Origin: Eremophila alpestris peregrina
Lineage: Eukaryota; Chordata; Aves; Passeriformes; Alaudidae
Length of the DNA stretch: 64,000 bases
NCBI GenBank assembly: GCA_009792885.1
Contig: WMCF01000015.1
Location: forward strand, 4,665,076 to 4,729,075
Reading direction: 5' to 3'
Both the position numbers and the translations under genes were made by a program. Below the pieces are notes generated by a model, which had not been told where the DNA came from, ran no database searches, and saw nothing but the letters and a program-made list of their open reading frames with translations. Positions 14,270 to 27,000 of the stretch are shown piece after piece; within the stretch, counting starts at the first letter, position 1, and each line of letters starts with the position of its first letter.

Positions 14270-14400
14270 TGGATTGGAAAGCTCTTTATAGAGGAGGTCG
14301 GTATTGTTAGCCCTGATTAAGCTGAGGAACCCAGGGCAGAGCAAAGGAACTGGCCCAGCATCACTCAGCCAGTGATGGAAGTGACAAGAACGAAGTCCAG
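14270..14400 (+). mobile_element. MIR-like SINE remnant
   Basis: The order of motifs follows the MIR core and 3' region: 'gaggtcggtattgttagccc', then 'aagctgaggaacccagggcagagc', then 'ggaactggcccagcatcactcagccagtgatgg', then 'agaacgaagtcc'. Compared with MIR (known from all amniotes, ancient tRNA-derived SINE), the gapped match is fair over about 120 bp, and divergence is high as expected for its age. Assigned from memory of the consensus, so a profile search is needed to confirm. Confidence 0.55.
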
Positions 14401-17339
14401 ATCCCCTTCATCCCAACCCAGTGAACTTCACAGAGGCCATTAAACATCACCATCCTCATTTTGTAAAGGGCAGAGACTGACCCTAAGCAGAATGGAAAGG
14501 GTCCTGGGTCCTAGCTGGCATCCCAAAATAGGATGTCTCACCTGGGACATCACCTTCCCAGCTCAGACTCTGGGCATTCTTCCATTCCTTGTACTGTTAT
14601 TCCTTCTGATTTCTACATAGTCTGTTCTGGCATTTGTTAAAAAAAAAAAAATGGAAAAAACTCACAACCCTGTGTTTTCTTTTATGAATTTCAACCAGAC
14701 CATTATGCTGAGCTGAACATTTCTGAATTGAAGCAAGTCCAACTGCAAGTGGCCTTGCCATAGGCACACCCTAATTAACAGCAAAAATTTCCATATGTTC
14801 CACCCTTCACACAGACCTGACTGTTCTGTGACCCAAATGCTCTCATTTGTCTTGCGCAGGAGAGTTTTCACACTGGGGGCCACTTTGACTTGTGTCATTG
14901 CCTACATCTGTTTACCTTTCAGGTGGTTTTATCTTTTTCTGTCAAGCCTCTGTGGCTACTTTCAAAGGCATTTAGAAGCTGCTTTCAAAGGTTTTCTTCA
15001 CCAAGTATTTTTAACCCCACTGCCTGTTTCCTCTTGCTTCAGTTCACCGTAAGTTATGATGTTGAATTTGTGACATGGCAGTGAATTAGATGGTGACAGA
15101 CTGGCATCATAAAGAAGAATTACGGTGACTTTGCTGAATAATCAAGCAGAAGTAGCCCAGTTCTGAGTAGAGAACGTTCTTTTTTAAAAAAACATGACTA
15201 TCTTCAAAACAATGGGAGTAAAATTGTTAAAGTCATCTTGCTAGCTGCATGAACAAACCTCATTATCTCTCTCCTAGTGAGCAAAGCCTTCTACAGATGT
15301 ACAGTAGATTTTTGAGAAACATTCAAATCCTGGAAACCCTCATAGTGCTTATTTGTAGTTTACACTTACGAATTTGGATTTCTTTTTTTTTTTAACTAGG
15401 TGGGCATGGGTCTTGAAGTATTTTGCCTGAGCCTTCCATTGCTGCTTTTATAACTATTAATGTTCTATTGCATGTATGGGGCAATAGGTGTTCATGGGAC
15501 TTTTTAGAGTAATGAAATAATGAGTTTTGGCCTTTAGCTGCCTTGAATCATCTAAATCTAGAAAGTGAAGCTTGGGTGAGGCTGGAAATAAACTCTCCTG
15601 TGGTAGTTCTGTACTTTGAACTTCAAATGCAGGCAAATAATGGCATTTACTATTTGCTCAGGGTTTTTAGCCAGTTTTCCCTTCTTTTAACCACAGCACT
15701 GCATGCCTCACTCTAGTGGGGGAACAGGCTGGAACAGGTGTGGTCCTTCTCCCTCTCTGAGATACCCAGGCTTATGACAAGATATGACCTGTACAATATC
15801 ATAAATAAATAACCAACAGGCAAGGATAAGACCTGATAGTATTGTTTTTGTAAACATATGCAGTGAACAAATCACACCAAAGCAGAGGATTCTTGTAACT
15901 GGACTTCTACTGCAGAAATTCATCACTTCTACAGCCCTTGTATTCCTGGCCAATAATAGCTGTTCCTGCCTTGGAGAAAAAATTGCTATGATATATTTAT
16001 CTCCCCTTCCAGGTTCTAGTGATAGCTGTGTCTTATGGTTTTTGTGGGCTGGTATTTTCTGACTCTGCATCACGTCTTTTTGGAGTCAGTCAGAAATACC
16101 GTGGACATCCAAGCCAGACTGCTATTCTTTAAGGGGGGAATTTTGTCTGTACAAAGGATCTATCTCCACCTTAACTGTGGAGCCATCAGGGGTTAATGGG
16201 AAATTTCATGGGTCTCAAGCCAGCCCTCTGCAACAGGAATGAATTCACTCTGATTCGGTTTGTGCTAAACCCTATGCAAATACAATATCCAACATTTCTC
16301 TCCACCTGGCTCTGTATCACCTATCTTTATTTTTTGCCAACTCCCCAAAGCCCTAATTTGCAGTGCTGGTATGAAAAATCTGACAGGAACATATGACAGC
16401 TCTGGCCAATCTCTCCCCTTAGATGTAAGAACGACAGTTAATAACCTTTTTAGAAGGATGAGACAAAGAGCCTGTATATATCATCTCTATGTATTAATAT
16501 GCTACATATGTGGCCTATCCACTGCATCTGTCTAGGGAAAACACAGGTTTCTGATGTTGCTGTAGGCTGCTATTTTCACAGTGCAGCTGAAGAACGTGTT
16601 GGTGCCATCTTAGACAGTTAGGTCTACCAGTCACCTGAAACATGAGTCTGCCCTAAATCATTCAGGCGTCCCAGCTAAGAGGAACACTCCCTCTACCATC
16701 ATCTGAATTTGGATTTTAAAAAGAGGATATAAAGAGATTCTTCATGTTGAAGATTCTCTTAATTTTCTATGTGTTGGGGGGAAAAATGAAATTTTTAATA
16801 TTTAAAATAGCTATGAATTGCAACTTTTTTCCTTAAAACTTAAATTTATCACAGATGTTTCATAGGTATATTCTAAGGCATTTTAATGGGCTGTGTATTC
16901 AGTGACTAATCCTGAAAGACCTTTGTAAGACTGCAGAGCTGTACAGGGGTTAGTCAGCATCAGCCAAAGGGAAGGCAGATCCATGTGAATGTAGATCCAG
17001 AGACATTTGGCACTGGTCTCTCCATGATAAAAATAAGGTAAGATGCCAGTCTCTCAGCCTCCTTTTCGGGTAATACAGCACTCAGAGACATCCTGGACAC
17101 AGCACAGAGGTTTAGCATCAGCCTCTGAACTGCTGCAGCAGAGGTGGGACAGGATTGTGCTGGTGCTGTGCCCATCACATTCCTTTGTCCTTCTACTTTC
17201 CAAGGATCTGACATAAGCACAACAGAGTGGAAAAACAGTTTCATTCAAGGACCACAAAGCCAAACTGCAAGTCAGATTTAGCTGGATATCCAAAAATATT
17301 AGCTTACAAACGAGAATGGAAACACTCCCCAAAGAGAGT
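14401..17339. other. Unique non-coding DNA
   Basis: No gene, RNA or transposon recognised. Contains an A13 run at 14639-14651. The 121-codon minus-strand frame at 15708-16073 has no identifiable domain. Confidence 0.5.
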
Positions 17340-18060
17340 TCAAAATTTTTGGCAGCCTGGGCTTGGCCCAGGGCTGTCGATACCTCGGATCAACAAAAAT
17401 CAGCGGGAAGGGTTGTGTCTGCATGTGCTGGCTGAGCAGCCCACAGCCCCCAGGTTTGCTGCAAATCCTCGGAAGGCTCAGCTCCCGAGCCATGGGGCCA
17501 TGGCATGCAAATCTGTTCCCGGCATCCACTGGCAAGGAGAGGGATGTGCAGCCTGTTATCCCGCCTAAATATCTGTGGCGTCAACAAACGCTTTCTAACG
17601 ACAGCAGTTACTTGGTTCCCCCAATTTAGTTGTGTTACAGGAACATATTTTTACTCGGCTGCCTGGTTTCTGAGGGCAGTGCAACAAAAGCCTTGGCATG
17701 GCCAGAGGCTCTGCATTTGTCAGCAATTTGCGGGGCTCGCCCACTGAGGGCTAATTTTGGGAGGGTGAGAGAGCGGTGCCAGCCGACAGCGTGTGTGTTA
17801 AGTGAGCACCAGCGGCGAGGGTGCCGCGGTGAGCCGGGGATGGCCCGAGAGGAGGGAACAAAGGGAGGCAGGAGCGCAATTCCCACTCTGGGGGAGCAGG
17901 GAAAGCGCTCGCCTGCTCATTCGTCGCATGTGAGGGAGGCAGGAGCAGAAGGGAGATTTTCAATCCAGCTCAGCTGTCTCCTCCTGGTGCCGGAGAGCGG
18001 TTGCCATGGATATCTGCTGATTGGAGGGCACCAGCAGCGCCGCGGCTCGGGGACCTGTCT
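17340..18060. promoter_or_regulatory. CpG-rich block, candidate promoter or enhancer
   Basis: By hand I count about 33 CpG dinucleotides in roughly 720 bp, densest between 17780 and 18055 (about 20), against long CpG-poor stretches elsewhere. GC content is also higher than the surroundings. In vertebrates such blocks usually mark promoters or unmethylated regulatory elements. The right end holds an RFX-type half-site and an inverted CCAAT box. Frames are open across part of it on both strands (for example 17630-18067 plus, 145 codons), as often happens in GC-rich DNA; I do not recognise a protein. A GT following 'gccgcg' near 17826 could be a splice donor, which is speculation. It may be the first exon and promoter of a lncRNA or of a distant gene. 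Confidence 0.5.
18000..18024. promoter_or_regulatory. X-box-like (RFX) half-site plus inverted CCAAT (NF-Y) motif
   Basis: GTTGCC at 18000-18005 is a perfect X-box half-site and is followed by ATGG; the second half is degenerate (GGATAT). ATTGG, the complement of CCAAT, lies at 18020-18024. RFX and NF-Y sites often occur together in vertebrate promoters. The gap here is shorter than in the classical MHC class II X-Y arrangement. Its position inside the CpG-rich block makes function more plausible, but motif matches of this length are also expected by chance. Confidence 0.35.
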
Positions 18061-21000
18061 GGGGTGAAGGATGAGGGGGAGGATGCTCATGAGTGTGGGG
18101 GGCAGCTGCAGGGATGTTTCCAGTGGTAGGAAAGCTGAAGCGATTTTGGAATGGGATGAGGCCTTCCCAAGAGTGTGGCATCCCCCCCGCACGGCAGGAC
18201 TCTCTGGCTCCTGAGTCTTGGGATGAATTAGCTGTGCCCCAGGAGCTCAGAGGGTTATTTCTGAGCCATACCTTTGTTATTTCTCTGTGTGCGTGTAAGT
18301 GCATGCAAAATTTGTCTTTGAAGCCCCTGCTTCTGCTCTCTAGCTGCAAGGCAGGTGCAGAGCTGGCATTGTCCATGAAACTGGCATTGCAGGACTGTCT
18401 GCATGTGTGTGCATGTGCAGTGCCATACTGGAGGTTGTGGTGTGTGGCTTTTTTCTCTCTTAAAAAAAGAACCCAGTTACACAACTTTATTTTCATGACC
18501 CTGCCTGCTGATTTCAATGGTGGTTTTGGGTAGACAGAAATATTTCTGTCTGTGTAAATGAAAATGCTGTGATTATCTGAACCTGTGTATTTCTTGCTCT
18601 GCTGCTCATGTGCTGCAGTCCCAATCCTCTCCTGTTTTACTGTTGCTCAGAAATGGTAAATGCCCATGTGAAGAATAACAAACTGCAGTTATTCTTCTGT
18701 TTTGCTGAATTAACAAGAATGAACTCAGGGTATGCTCTTCTGAAACACTATTTAATAATGATATGTGACTAATATATTTTTTACAGCCCTGGTCCTTTCA
18801 AGCCCTGTACTCATTGGGTTGGCTGCTGCCACAGTAGTTTAATTCAAACCTCCCTGTTTGAGCTCCATCCCAGCATGAACCTATAAAAATAGGATGGAAT
18901 TTGCCTGAAATATATGAAACACATAGATCTGAACTTGTAATCATGTCCTCCTCTAAGTCAGTCCTCATGAAGTGCTGTTAAAGTCTGTGCTTCCTGCTGG
19001 TGGAAACCAGCATGAGACACAGAGGTGAGGCCTGAGGAGGCAGTGCTGGCCTTAGCTGACTTGTGACTCATTTAGCTGTGATGTAGTGGTGATAAACTAG
19101 TCTCACTGAGGACACAGGATGGATTTATTTTCATTAAATGAAAAGCAATACATACATCATTGGTTCTTTATACACTGTGCATGGAAGCACATCAATGAAA
19201 ATTTATTCCCAGGGGTATGCTCATCTCTAGGCAATGTTTCTCATTCAAGATGCTCAGGAGCTAAGGAGTGACCGGTGGACATGAATATGCTCAACCTTAG
19301 AAACATGAGTAATAGCCACATTCAAGTGTCATCAAAGTCAAGCATTTGCAGGATCAAAAGCTTTAAGGGTGCAGTCTTGTAGAAACACTCCACACATTCT
19401 GATTTGATGCACAGAAGTATTTGAAAAAGGCAATATTTTATGGCTAAGGACATTTTATGATATCAAATACCAGGACAGCTATTATGTAAAATACTGAAGG
19501 CATCAACTTCCCAGAGAATATTTTTTATGATGGCTTTCTACACAGGTGATTATGGGCACTGGTGGGTTTCCACTTTGAGAAAGACTTTGAGCTAATAACA
19601 GAATGATTATGGAGTTAATGTGTACCTGCATGCACCCTTGGTAAGTGCAACTTGTGCCCTAAATGTCACAAGACAAATTAATCCCTGATGTAATATTGTT
19701 AATTGGTAGGGTTGTATAATGATTAGTCCATTATGAATCACTATAAATCCATTCTAACAACTGGGCAGATTTTCTTGTTTGGAGGAATAAAAGGAGACAG
19801 GAATCATGTTTCTAATCAGTTGTCATAGTCTAAGTAACAAGGATAGAACTGAATCCTGATTCTCTATATTTAATAGGAAAGGATTCTACACAGAGGCCGA
19901 GAAAAGGGGAGATAATCCATCTGATATGTTAATTTCATAAAACTGTGGACACCAAAGCTATCAAAAATTTAAATCCAGAAGTAACTAAAGCTAGATTTAA
20001 CTGAATGTTAACAGGGGGAAGCCGCATTTTTTTGAAAGAGTGACATTTTGTATTGATGTACAAAATTTAGGTAATTAAATTCTATCCTTCTATCCAAATG
20101 GCAATGAATGCACAGCTAGTCTAATTACTCAAAAAAAAAAAAAAAAATTGAAAGAGTGCCGCTATTAAAAATGAGGCATTTGGGATAACACATAAAATTG
20201 TAGGGATTTAAAGGTAAAATGTGAGTCCTTGGCAGGCAGAGTCCCAAAAACATCTTGTCAGCATGGAAGAGGGCCTGGCTTTGAGAAGAAATGGAGGTCC
20301 ACAGCTATGACCTGCTGAACACTAGGACCCATCTCCTTATGAGGAATTTCTTTCATGCACTCTCTGTCATTGTGCATGGAAAAAACAGATAAGAGATACA
20401 GCAAAATTGATTTATGCCATGATTTACTAAAATAAGCTTAAAATAGTTTTGGAAAATGCTCTTATTCTGGTTCTAAGACATTTGTCTGTAACAAAATGAC
20501 ATATTCATCACAACTTTTTACTTCCTTGTAACTTACTTCCCAAACTGATCTACAGGCTCTTCTCCTGCTGCTTTGCTCATGACTGTGCCATTGTCCTGCC
20601 TATCTTTGCCTTATTCTAACTCCTTGTTCTGTCCATCTGCCTTTTGCTGTGTTATTTCTTACTACCCACAACACAACACAAAAAATGTTCTGCAGTGATT
20701 TAAGCATTTTACATAATTCTTAATCTGCAAGGAAATTTAATATGAAATTTAATATGAATGGAGATAAAGCCATGTTTCTCTTTGCCATTCTTCATCAGCT
20801 GAAGTGGTCATTCACAACTCATAAGAAGCACTGTCCTTTCTCAAGTGCAAGAACAAGCTAACGAGCCAAAGAAGCAAATCATTTAGGTCTTCTTTGCAGA
20901 AATGTAGTTTAAGAAGCATAACATTCCATGTCCAAGAGAATAGACTTATCTAATGCAGAAATTAAAGGAGGCAGAGGTAGCTGGCAAGTAATCTTCCAGT

Positions 21001-24000
21001 CTGCAAAAGTCATAGGACAATGACATCGGTTTTTCTTTATATTTTGATCAGATAAGGTTGAAAGCTGTAGAGAGCAATTAGACAGAAGGACTTGCTCTCT
21101 CTTCACAGTGCCTAGAGTACACTCTGGCAGTGCAGTGTCATGCCATAGCCACAGAGCCGACTTCTGGAGTAAAGGGAGTACTCAATCAGTAGCTGAATGA
21201 TGAAATTACCAGGAGTGTCATCTTGGGTGATTTTTGGTATGAAGGTCAGTTGACTTCAGTCTGGACTCAGAGTACTGGGTCATTCCCCTGGAGAGGTAAT
21301 TCCTCTTGACCTTGGTAAAGAGGAAGCATTTCCCTCTAATCCAGTGCCATTGCATAAGTGTGACACGGAAGGCAACAAAGCTGCAGATAAACAACAGTGG
21401 CTTTGTAACGGTTGAAAGTTCTTCCAAGGGTTTTCCTCTGTTCTGGTCTCCACGATGAGGCTGGTTTTGAGAAGGTAAATCTTGTGCTTTGTTGAGGACA
21501 CGTGGCTGCTACAAATTTTACAGTAGACAATGTCAACATGACATAATAGCAGTATTTTTCTATTTTCTCATTGTGCGTCGTGGCAGGCTGCAGCATGCTA
21601 AAATGTAAACGTTGTAACACTGTGGTGTGTCTGTCTGCAAAGCCACTCAGCAATGTGTCTCAAAAAAACTACACAGGAGTAATTTCCATATTAGAGAATC
21701 ACTCATGAAGGCTGTAGTTTTGATAAAACGAACACTCACATGCATAATTAAGCAGCTACATGGTGTTGTGTGTCACACCAATTTGATGATCAAGATGAAG
21801 TGCAATGGTTTTCAAAAGTAATAAGGGAAATATAAACAGCAATAATATAACTATGTACAGCAGGAACAGGACAGAACTGACATTACTCTTTGTTAGAACA
21901 AGGGAATGTCTTTGTAGATCCACAAACAATATGATTTCATTAATTTCTGAACTTCAAAACAGGCATACAGTATATTCTCTCCAACAGTAAGATTTTGATT
22001 TTCAGCTCATCTGCCAGAGAAATTTCAAACAATTTGTGAAAGCAGATGTGAGGGGAAAGAACCTAAGAAAACCTCTTATGTCCAAGTGCCATCATGGCAG
22101 TAAGTTTTCAAAAGCCACAGTAGTAGGCACTCAGTACTCTGAGACATTCTCCATTGAAATACACCAAACCAAAAATCACTCCTTGTCCAGCTTTAGGACA
22201 AGCTCTGTCATAAGCAATAAACCAGGACTCTACTTGCCAAGTCAAACTTGCAAATTGTTATGGGGTAGCTTTTTAGGACTTTCTGTCACTACTAAGCACT
22301 GCTAAATATCTGACCCATGACATGTCAAGTGCATGGATGGTATAGAGTTGCGTATTACTTGTGTCACTGAAGTGATGGGAGAGATGGAGAAAGAAATCCA
22401 TGCCAATAGATTGAGCCAAGGCATCTCTCTGGTGGTACAACCACACCCCGCCCCTCCCCTCTGCTCAGGCCACACTTATAACCTCCGAAGACCTGAAGGA
22501 TGGAAAAACCTGGAAAGCCTGAGTGAAATTTGTCTGGAAATGTCTTGTGTACGTACAGACATGACTGGTGCAGTTTGAACTGAGCAGAAACTCTCAGAAG
22601 AAAAACTGAATGTAATGAGGAACTTTTACCCACATGAATCTTAATTTTTACTTGCTCAGAAACTTGTGTGAAGAGGTAGGCAAAGGTGGGCCTCAGTTTT
22701 CAAGGAGAATGTTAATCAGCAGCACAGGCATTCACCCTACTGAGTCTGAAAATTCATTTTTTGTGGATTAGCATCAACTTCCTTGTGGCTCAAGATATTG
22801 CTGGATTCCTGATTCCCCTCTCTTTGCCTGCCAGTGTAGCACACCAAGTGCTGACAGTAAGCTGTATCAATGCTGATACTCAGAGGAAAGCTGGCTAGAA
22901 GTGTTTTGGCCAGGTGTGCCTCCTTTTCCACAGTTTCCTTCTCAATACTATGTTGAAGCAGTTCTGGGGCTGATCAGGAGAGATGTTCACCCTCATGTTT
23001 TTGTGACTTAGACTATCTATATTTATTAGCGCTCTCTAACACAAGTCTAGCCTATCAAACATCAAAATTCAGCACTTATTAGGCTCATTGAAGACTACAC
23101 TTCATTTCTAGCAACAATTTTTTCTGAGTCTCTCTCTTTTTTTTTTTTTTTGTTTTAATATCAATCAGGGAATTTTGAAGCAACTGAAAAGCACTTGGAG
23201 CTTTATGATTTTGTTCGGCATTTTTCTTTAAATAATGAAATCCTGTTTCCAAGGAATGGAGAGATGTGTAGAGCCGTAAAAATGAAAACTTGATTACCTA
23301 GTATTTATAGCCTTTCACTCCTTTATGTAATGGTGTGTTAAATTTCCCTCCAGTGGTGCATCTGTGCCCCGACAGGAACTTGGGCAAAAGTTCTACTTGT
23401 CCCAACTTCCTGTTCTTCAGCTGTTACAAAGAGGACCATTCTCCTTCACTCCATTGCCTTGAGGATGACACCCATGTAAGGAAATGTAAAATCATTCATA
23501 TCAGAGATAAAAAATTGCCTCTTATCTGATCTGTCATGCTAGCTAAGTATTTTCCCAATGAATTTCCAGTCTAATTGTAAGCAGTAGGGACTTCAAATAT
23601 GGTTAAAATGCACCACTGATTTTGGAACAACTAGCCCCAACTATATGAAAATAATTCTCTCCCCAAATTTGGTGGTGACCAGCTTTAATATAAACAGTCT
23701 CAGCAGCAGCAGCACAACAAATAGCAAGTATCTCTGTCTTATCAGACCTGCACTTGTAAAGGTAGTGCTCATCTGTCTCTAAGACATGGGGAGAGTGTTA
23801 ATAATAACTAAGCAAGGGTTTTCTTCCATGGACTCCAAGCCAGCATCAGTGATCATATTTCAGAATCACATTATTACAGCAGTAGATGATCTATTGCCAA
23901 CTACCTAAGTACAAAGAAAACTTGCCACAGATTGGAAGTGCCCACTAGAGACCAATGCTTCCCTGCAGCACTTCATCTTTTTTAAACAAGGGATGAATGC

Positions 24001-27000
24001 ATTTCTTTAAGTCCTTACTCCTGGATTTTTCTTTTCAGATTTCTCCCAGTAGGGAGTGGCTCCTGCTAAAAAATTGTCTGGGGATTCAGGTCACAGAACA
24101 GTTGTATTTTCAGAGATGTGGTAAAGGTTCTAGACTGCCCTGCAGGGGCTCTGGTGCATCAAAGCTGTAGCTCATGCTCCTTCTGGTCCCTTCATGGGCA
24201 ACTGCTTCCAGCAACTGGTTCAAGGGGTAGGAGAACAAGGAGACACTACCTACTTCTAACGCTGCTTCAGAGCCAGAGGTGCACAGGAAGCATGTCTGAG
24301 AGAGAATCTCTGAGGCTTTTCCAAGGATGAACAGCTGAAAATTTGTGGGGAAGGGGAAACAATTTGAAAGAAAAAAAAAGGTTGGACAATTTGGAAAATT
24401 TTGTCCCAGATATTTAGGCTTTGTGAGTATAAACAAACTAATGCATAGAAGAGTTCTTTTCAACAGCAAAAAGCACCTACATATCTGAAAAACCTGCACA
24501 CATAAATAATTTCAAGTCATAGAGGACAATCTAGTACTCTGCAATACAACGCTTTCCACAAAAAAAGAAAATCAGAGAAAAATCCTCAATTACAAATACT
24601 CAGCAGTGCTGCACAAAGATTTCTGACCCCATCATTTCAAAACCACATCTGCTGGTGCAATGAAGAGAGCCCTTGGGAGATGAAGGTCCTCCCTGCCTTT
24701 CTCCCATCCCCACCTGCTCCCATCGGGGCTGCTCACATCCTTCCCACTGGGGCTGTGTGGTGCAGATGAGGAGGAGGCTGCCCCAGAGGAGGGTTAATGG
24801 GCACATGTGGTGGCTGGACACAGGGTGCAGTTACTGGTGTGCTGATGAGCTGTACTGGCAGCTGCTGCCATGAAGAGAGAGCTTATTTTTCCCCACCTTT
24901 TTATCCCACTGTGCCCTTGGACCAGCACAGAAAACTGATGATCTAGTGGCATGCCAGTTCAGGGAGTTAATCTGGCAGCAGAGTAACTACTAAAATAACA
25001 AGAGGAATATTTTCCTGCTGGTTTAGGTCCATTTGCCTAGAGATGTGCCAGGCCAGGGAAGCAGGATGTACTGTGTGCCTTGGATGGGGAGAGCCAGAAC
25101 TGGCTGTGCAGCAGCCACTTGGGCTAGCTCTGTTGTATCCCAGAATCACACTGTGAATTTAATCTGGATCAGGGTGCAGAAGCTTTTTTAAAAGTCTTTG
25201 AGGCCTAAGATGGAAATATGTTTTTACTCACCTTTCCAGGAGTGAGAAATCAGAGCTGATGCTAAATATAGGCAAAATGAAGATCACAGTGGAGAACAAC
25301 AGTGCACTTTTAGCTTCCTGTACTAAGATGTGTGAGAGTATATTTCACTGCTCTGTGCATTCATGAAATATTTGGGAGTTCCCTGCCCATTATAACATGA
25401 GGTATGTATAATTCACCATGTCCTATGGCCCAAAATATGCTTTTACTCTGAGAAGCAATAGTATAAATAACACTGGAGTGATCCAGGATTTTTTCTCATT
25501 AGTTTTCAAGTTTCATTTCAAAACAAATGTTTGTTTGGTTTTCCCAGCTGTCAGGATCTCAGCTGAGATTCAAAAGATAACTGTATTTATTTGCATATCA
25601 GCACTGATCTTTTTCCTTCAAACATATGACAGACTAATTTTTACACCAGTGACATTTGTCCAGCCTGATTCTCTTAGGTAAAGACAAAATGTAGGTATTA
25701 CATCAATACTTCTCCAAGCACTTTGTAAATTTGGCTACAGAGAAAACTAAGAAATGAAGAGATGATACATCTTGTTTCACAGGAACACAGCAGACAAGCA
25801 GAAGAGGTCTTAAATTGTGTCCTAACTTGGTTCTGTCTCAACTAGACAATATTATCAAATGTTATTTTTTTGAAGAAAGGAATTTTTTTTGATAACAAAT
25901 AGAGCACAGGTTTATATCTTTCTTCTGCTGACAAATTCTCTAGAGAAGAAAAAAAAAAAACCAACCCAGTTTTCACCAGAAGGAAAAAAACTGTTACTAC
26001 AGAGTCAACAGATTTACTAACAACATTTTATTTACTATAATACCTTTTCAAAATTGAGCTCAGCTTCATCAGAGCAAAACAAAAAAATTAAACACTGGAA
26101 GAGTCATTTAGTAGTACTTGCTCTCTTCATGTTCTAGTTGGTATCTGTCTAACCTGTATCATCTAAGAAAAAAAAATAGCAGTGTTCATATAAGAGTTTT
26201 CCACAGCTTATATTGATTTTGAAACAGTTTTGTCTAAGTGATGCAATCCTGGACTGCTGAACAACCTGAGAATAATCATTTTCACTGTTTCTTGAAGGGA
26301 AAAAATGACCCATCTTCCTTCATTTTTTCACGTCCTCCTTGTTCCACTCCCTTCTGCTAATTGTGTATCCCCAAACACATAAAAAACATCTTTTTGTCAA
26401 GAATTTTAAAAGCTGTTGCTAGCTGTTCTGGCATTGACTTACAATTTCAAAGGCTTCTGTGCCTCCCAGCCAGTGTCTGAGCAAGGAGTCAGGGCAGCTG
26501 CCACTTCTGGGCTGCATCTGCATCCAAGACAGGTTTGTTCTGTCCAGGCTTCAGCAGAGCCCCAGCTCTGGAGCTGTGAGTGCCCTGGTGCAGAGCACTG
26601 AATGCTCCCAGCCACCTGCAGTGCTTTGGGATCCCAGCCAGTGCTTCCTGTGTGCCCATGCTGCATTGCAACAGTGCAGCTGTACAATTCAATGCATTAA
26701 TGCACTGAGGAAAACAAGATACTGAGACTGGCTGCACCTTTGCTGCTTTCCTAAAGGCCAGGGCCTTGCAGAGAGCTAAGGCCTGGTTTGGTTTTTCTTT
26801 CCTTTTCTATTCCCTGTCTAACTTTGCCCCTTGTCAGGTCCTGTTCAAACCAATGCAAAGGGAAATCCCAATTCTTCATTTTCCCATGTGAACACAGGAT
26901 ATTGTGGAAAATCTGCACTGGCCTTGGACGTCTGCTTTAAATACACTGCAGATGTAGCTACTGAGACAAAAGTCAGTCACTGTGAGCTAAACCTAATTGC

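Noticed and set aside
17960..18517. 185-codon minus-strand frame, the longest in the window
   Set aside because: It overlaps the GC-rich block where stops are rare, long frames exist on the opposite strand too, and no domain or splice pattern is visible.
26416..26740. Overlapping frames on both strands of up to 88 codons in a locally GC-rich stretch
   Set aside because: CpG-poor, no domain, frames on both strands equally long; consistent with chance in CAG/CTG-rich DNA.
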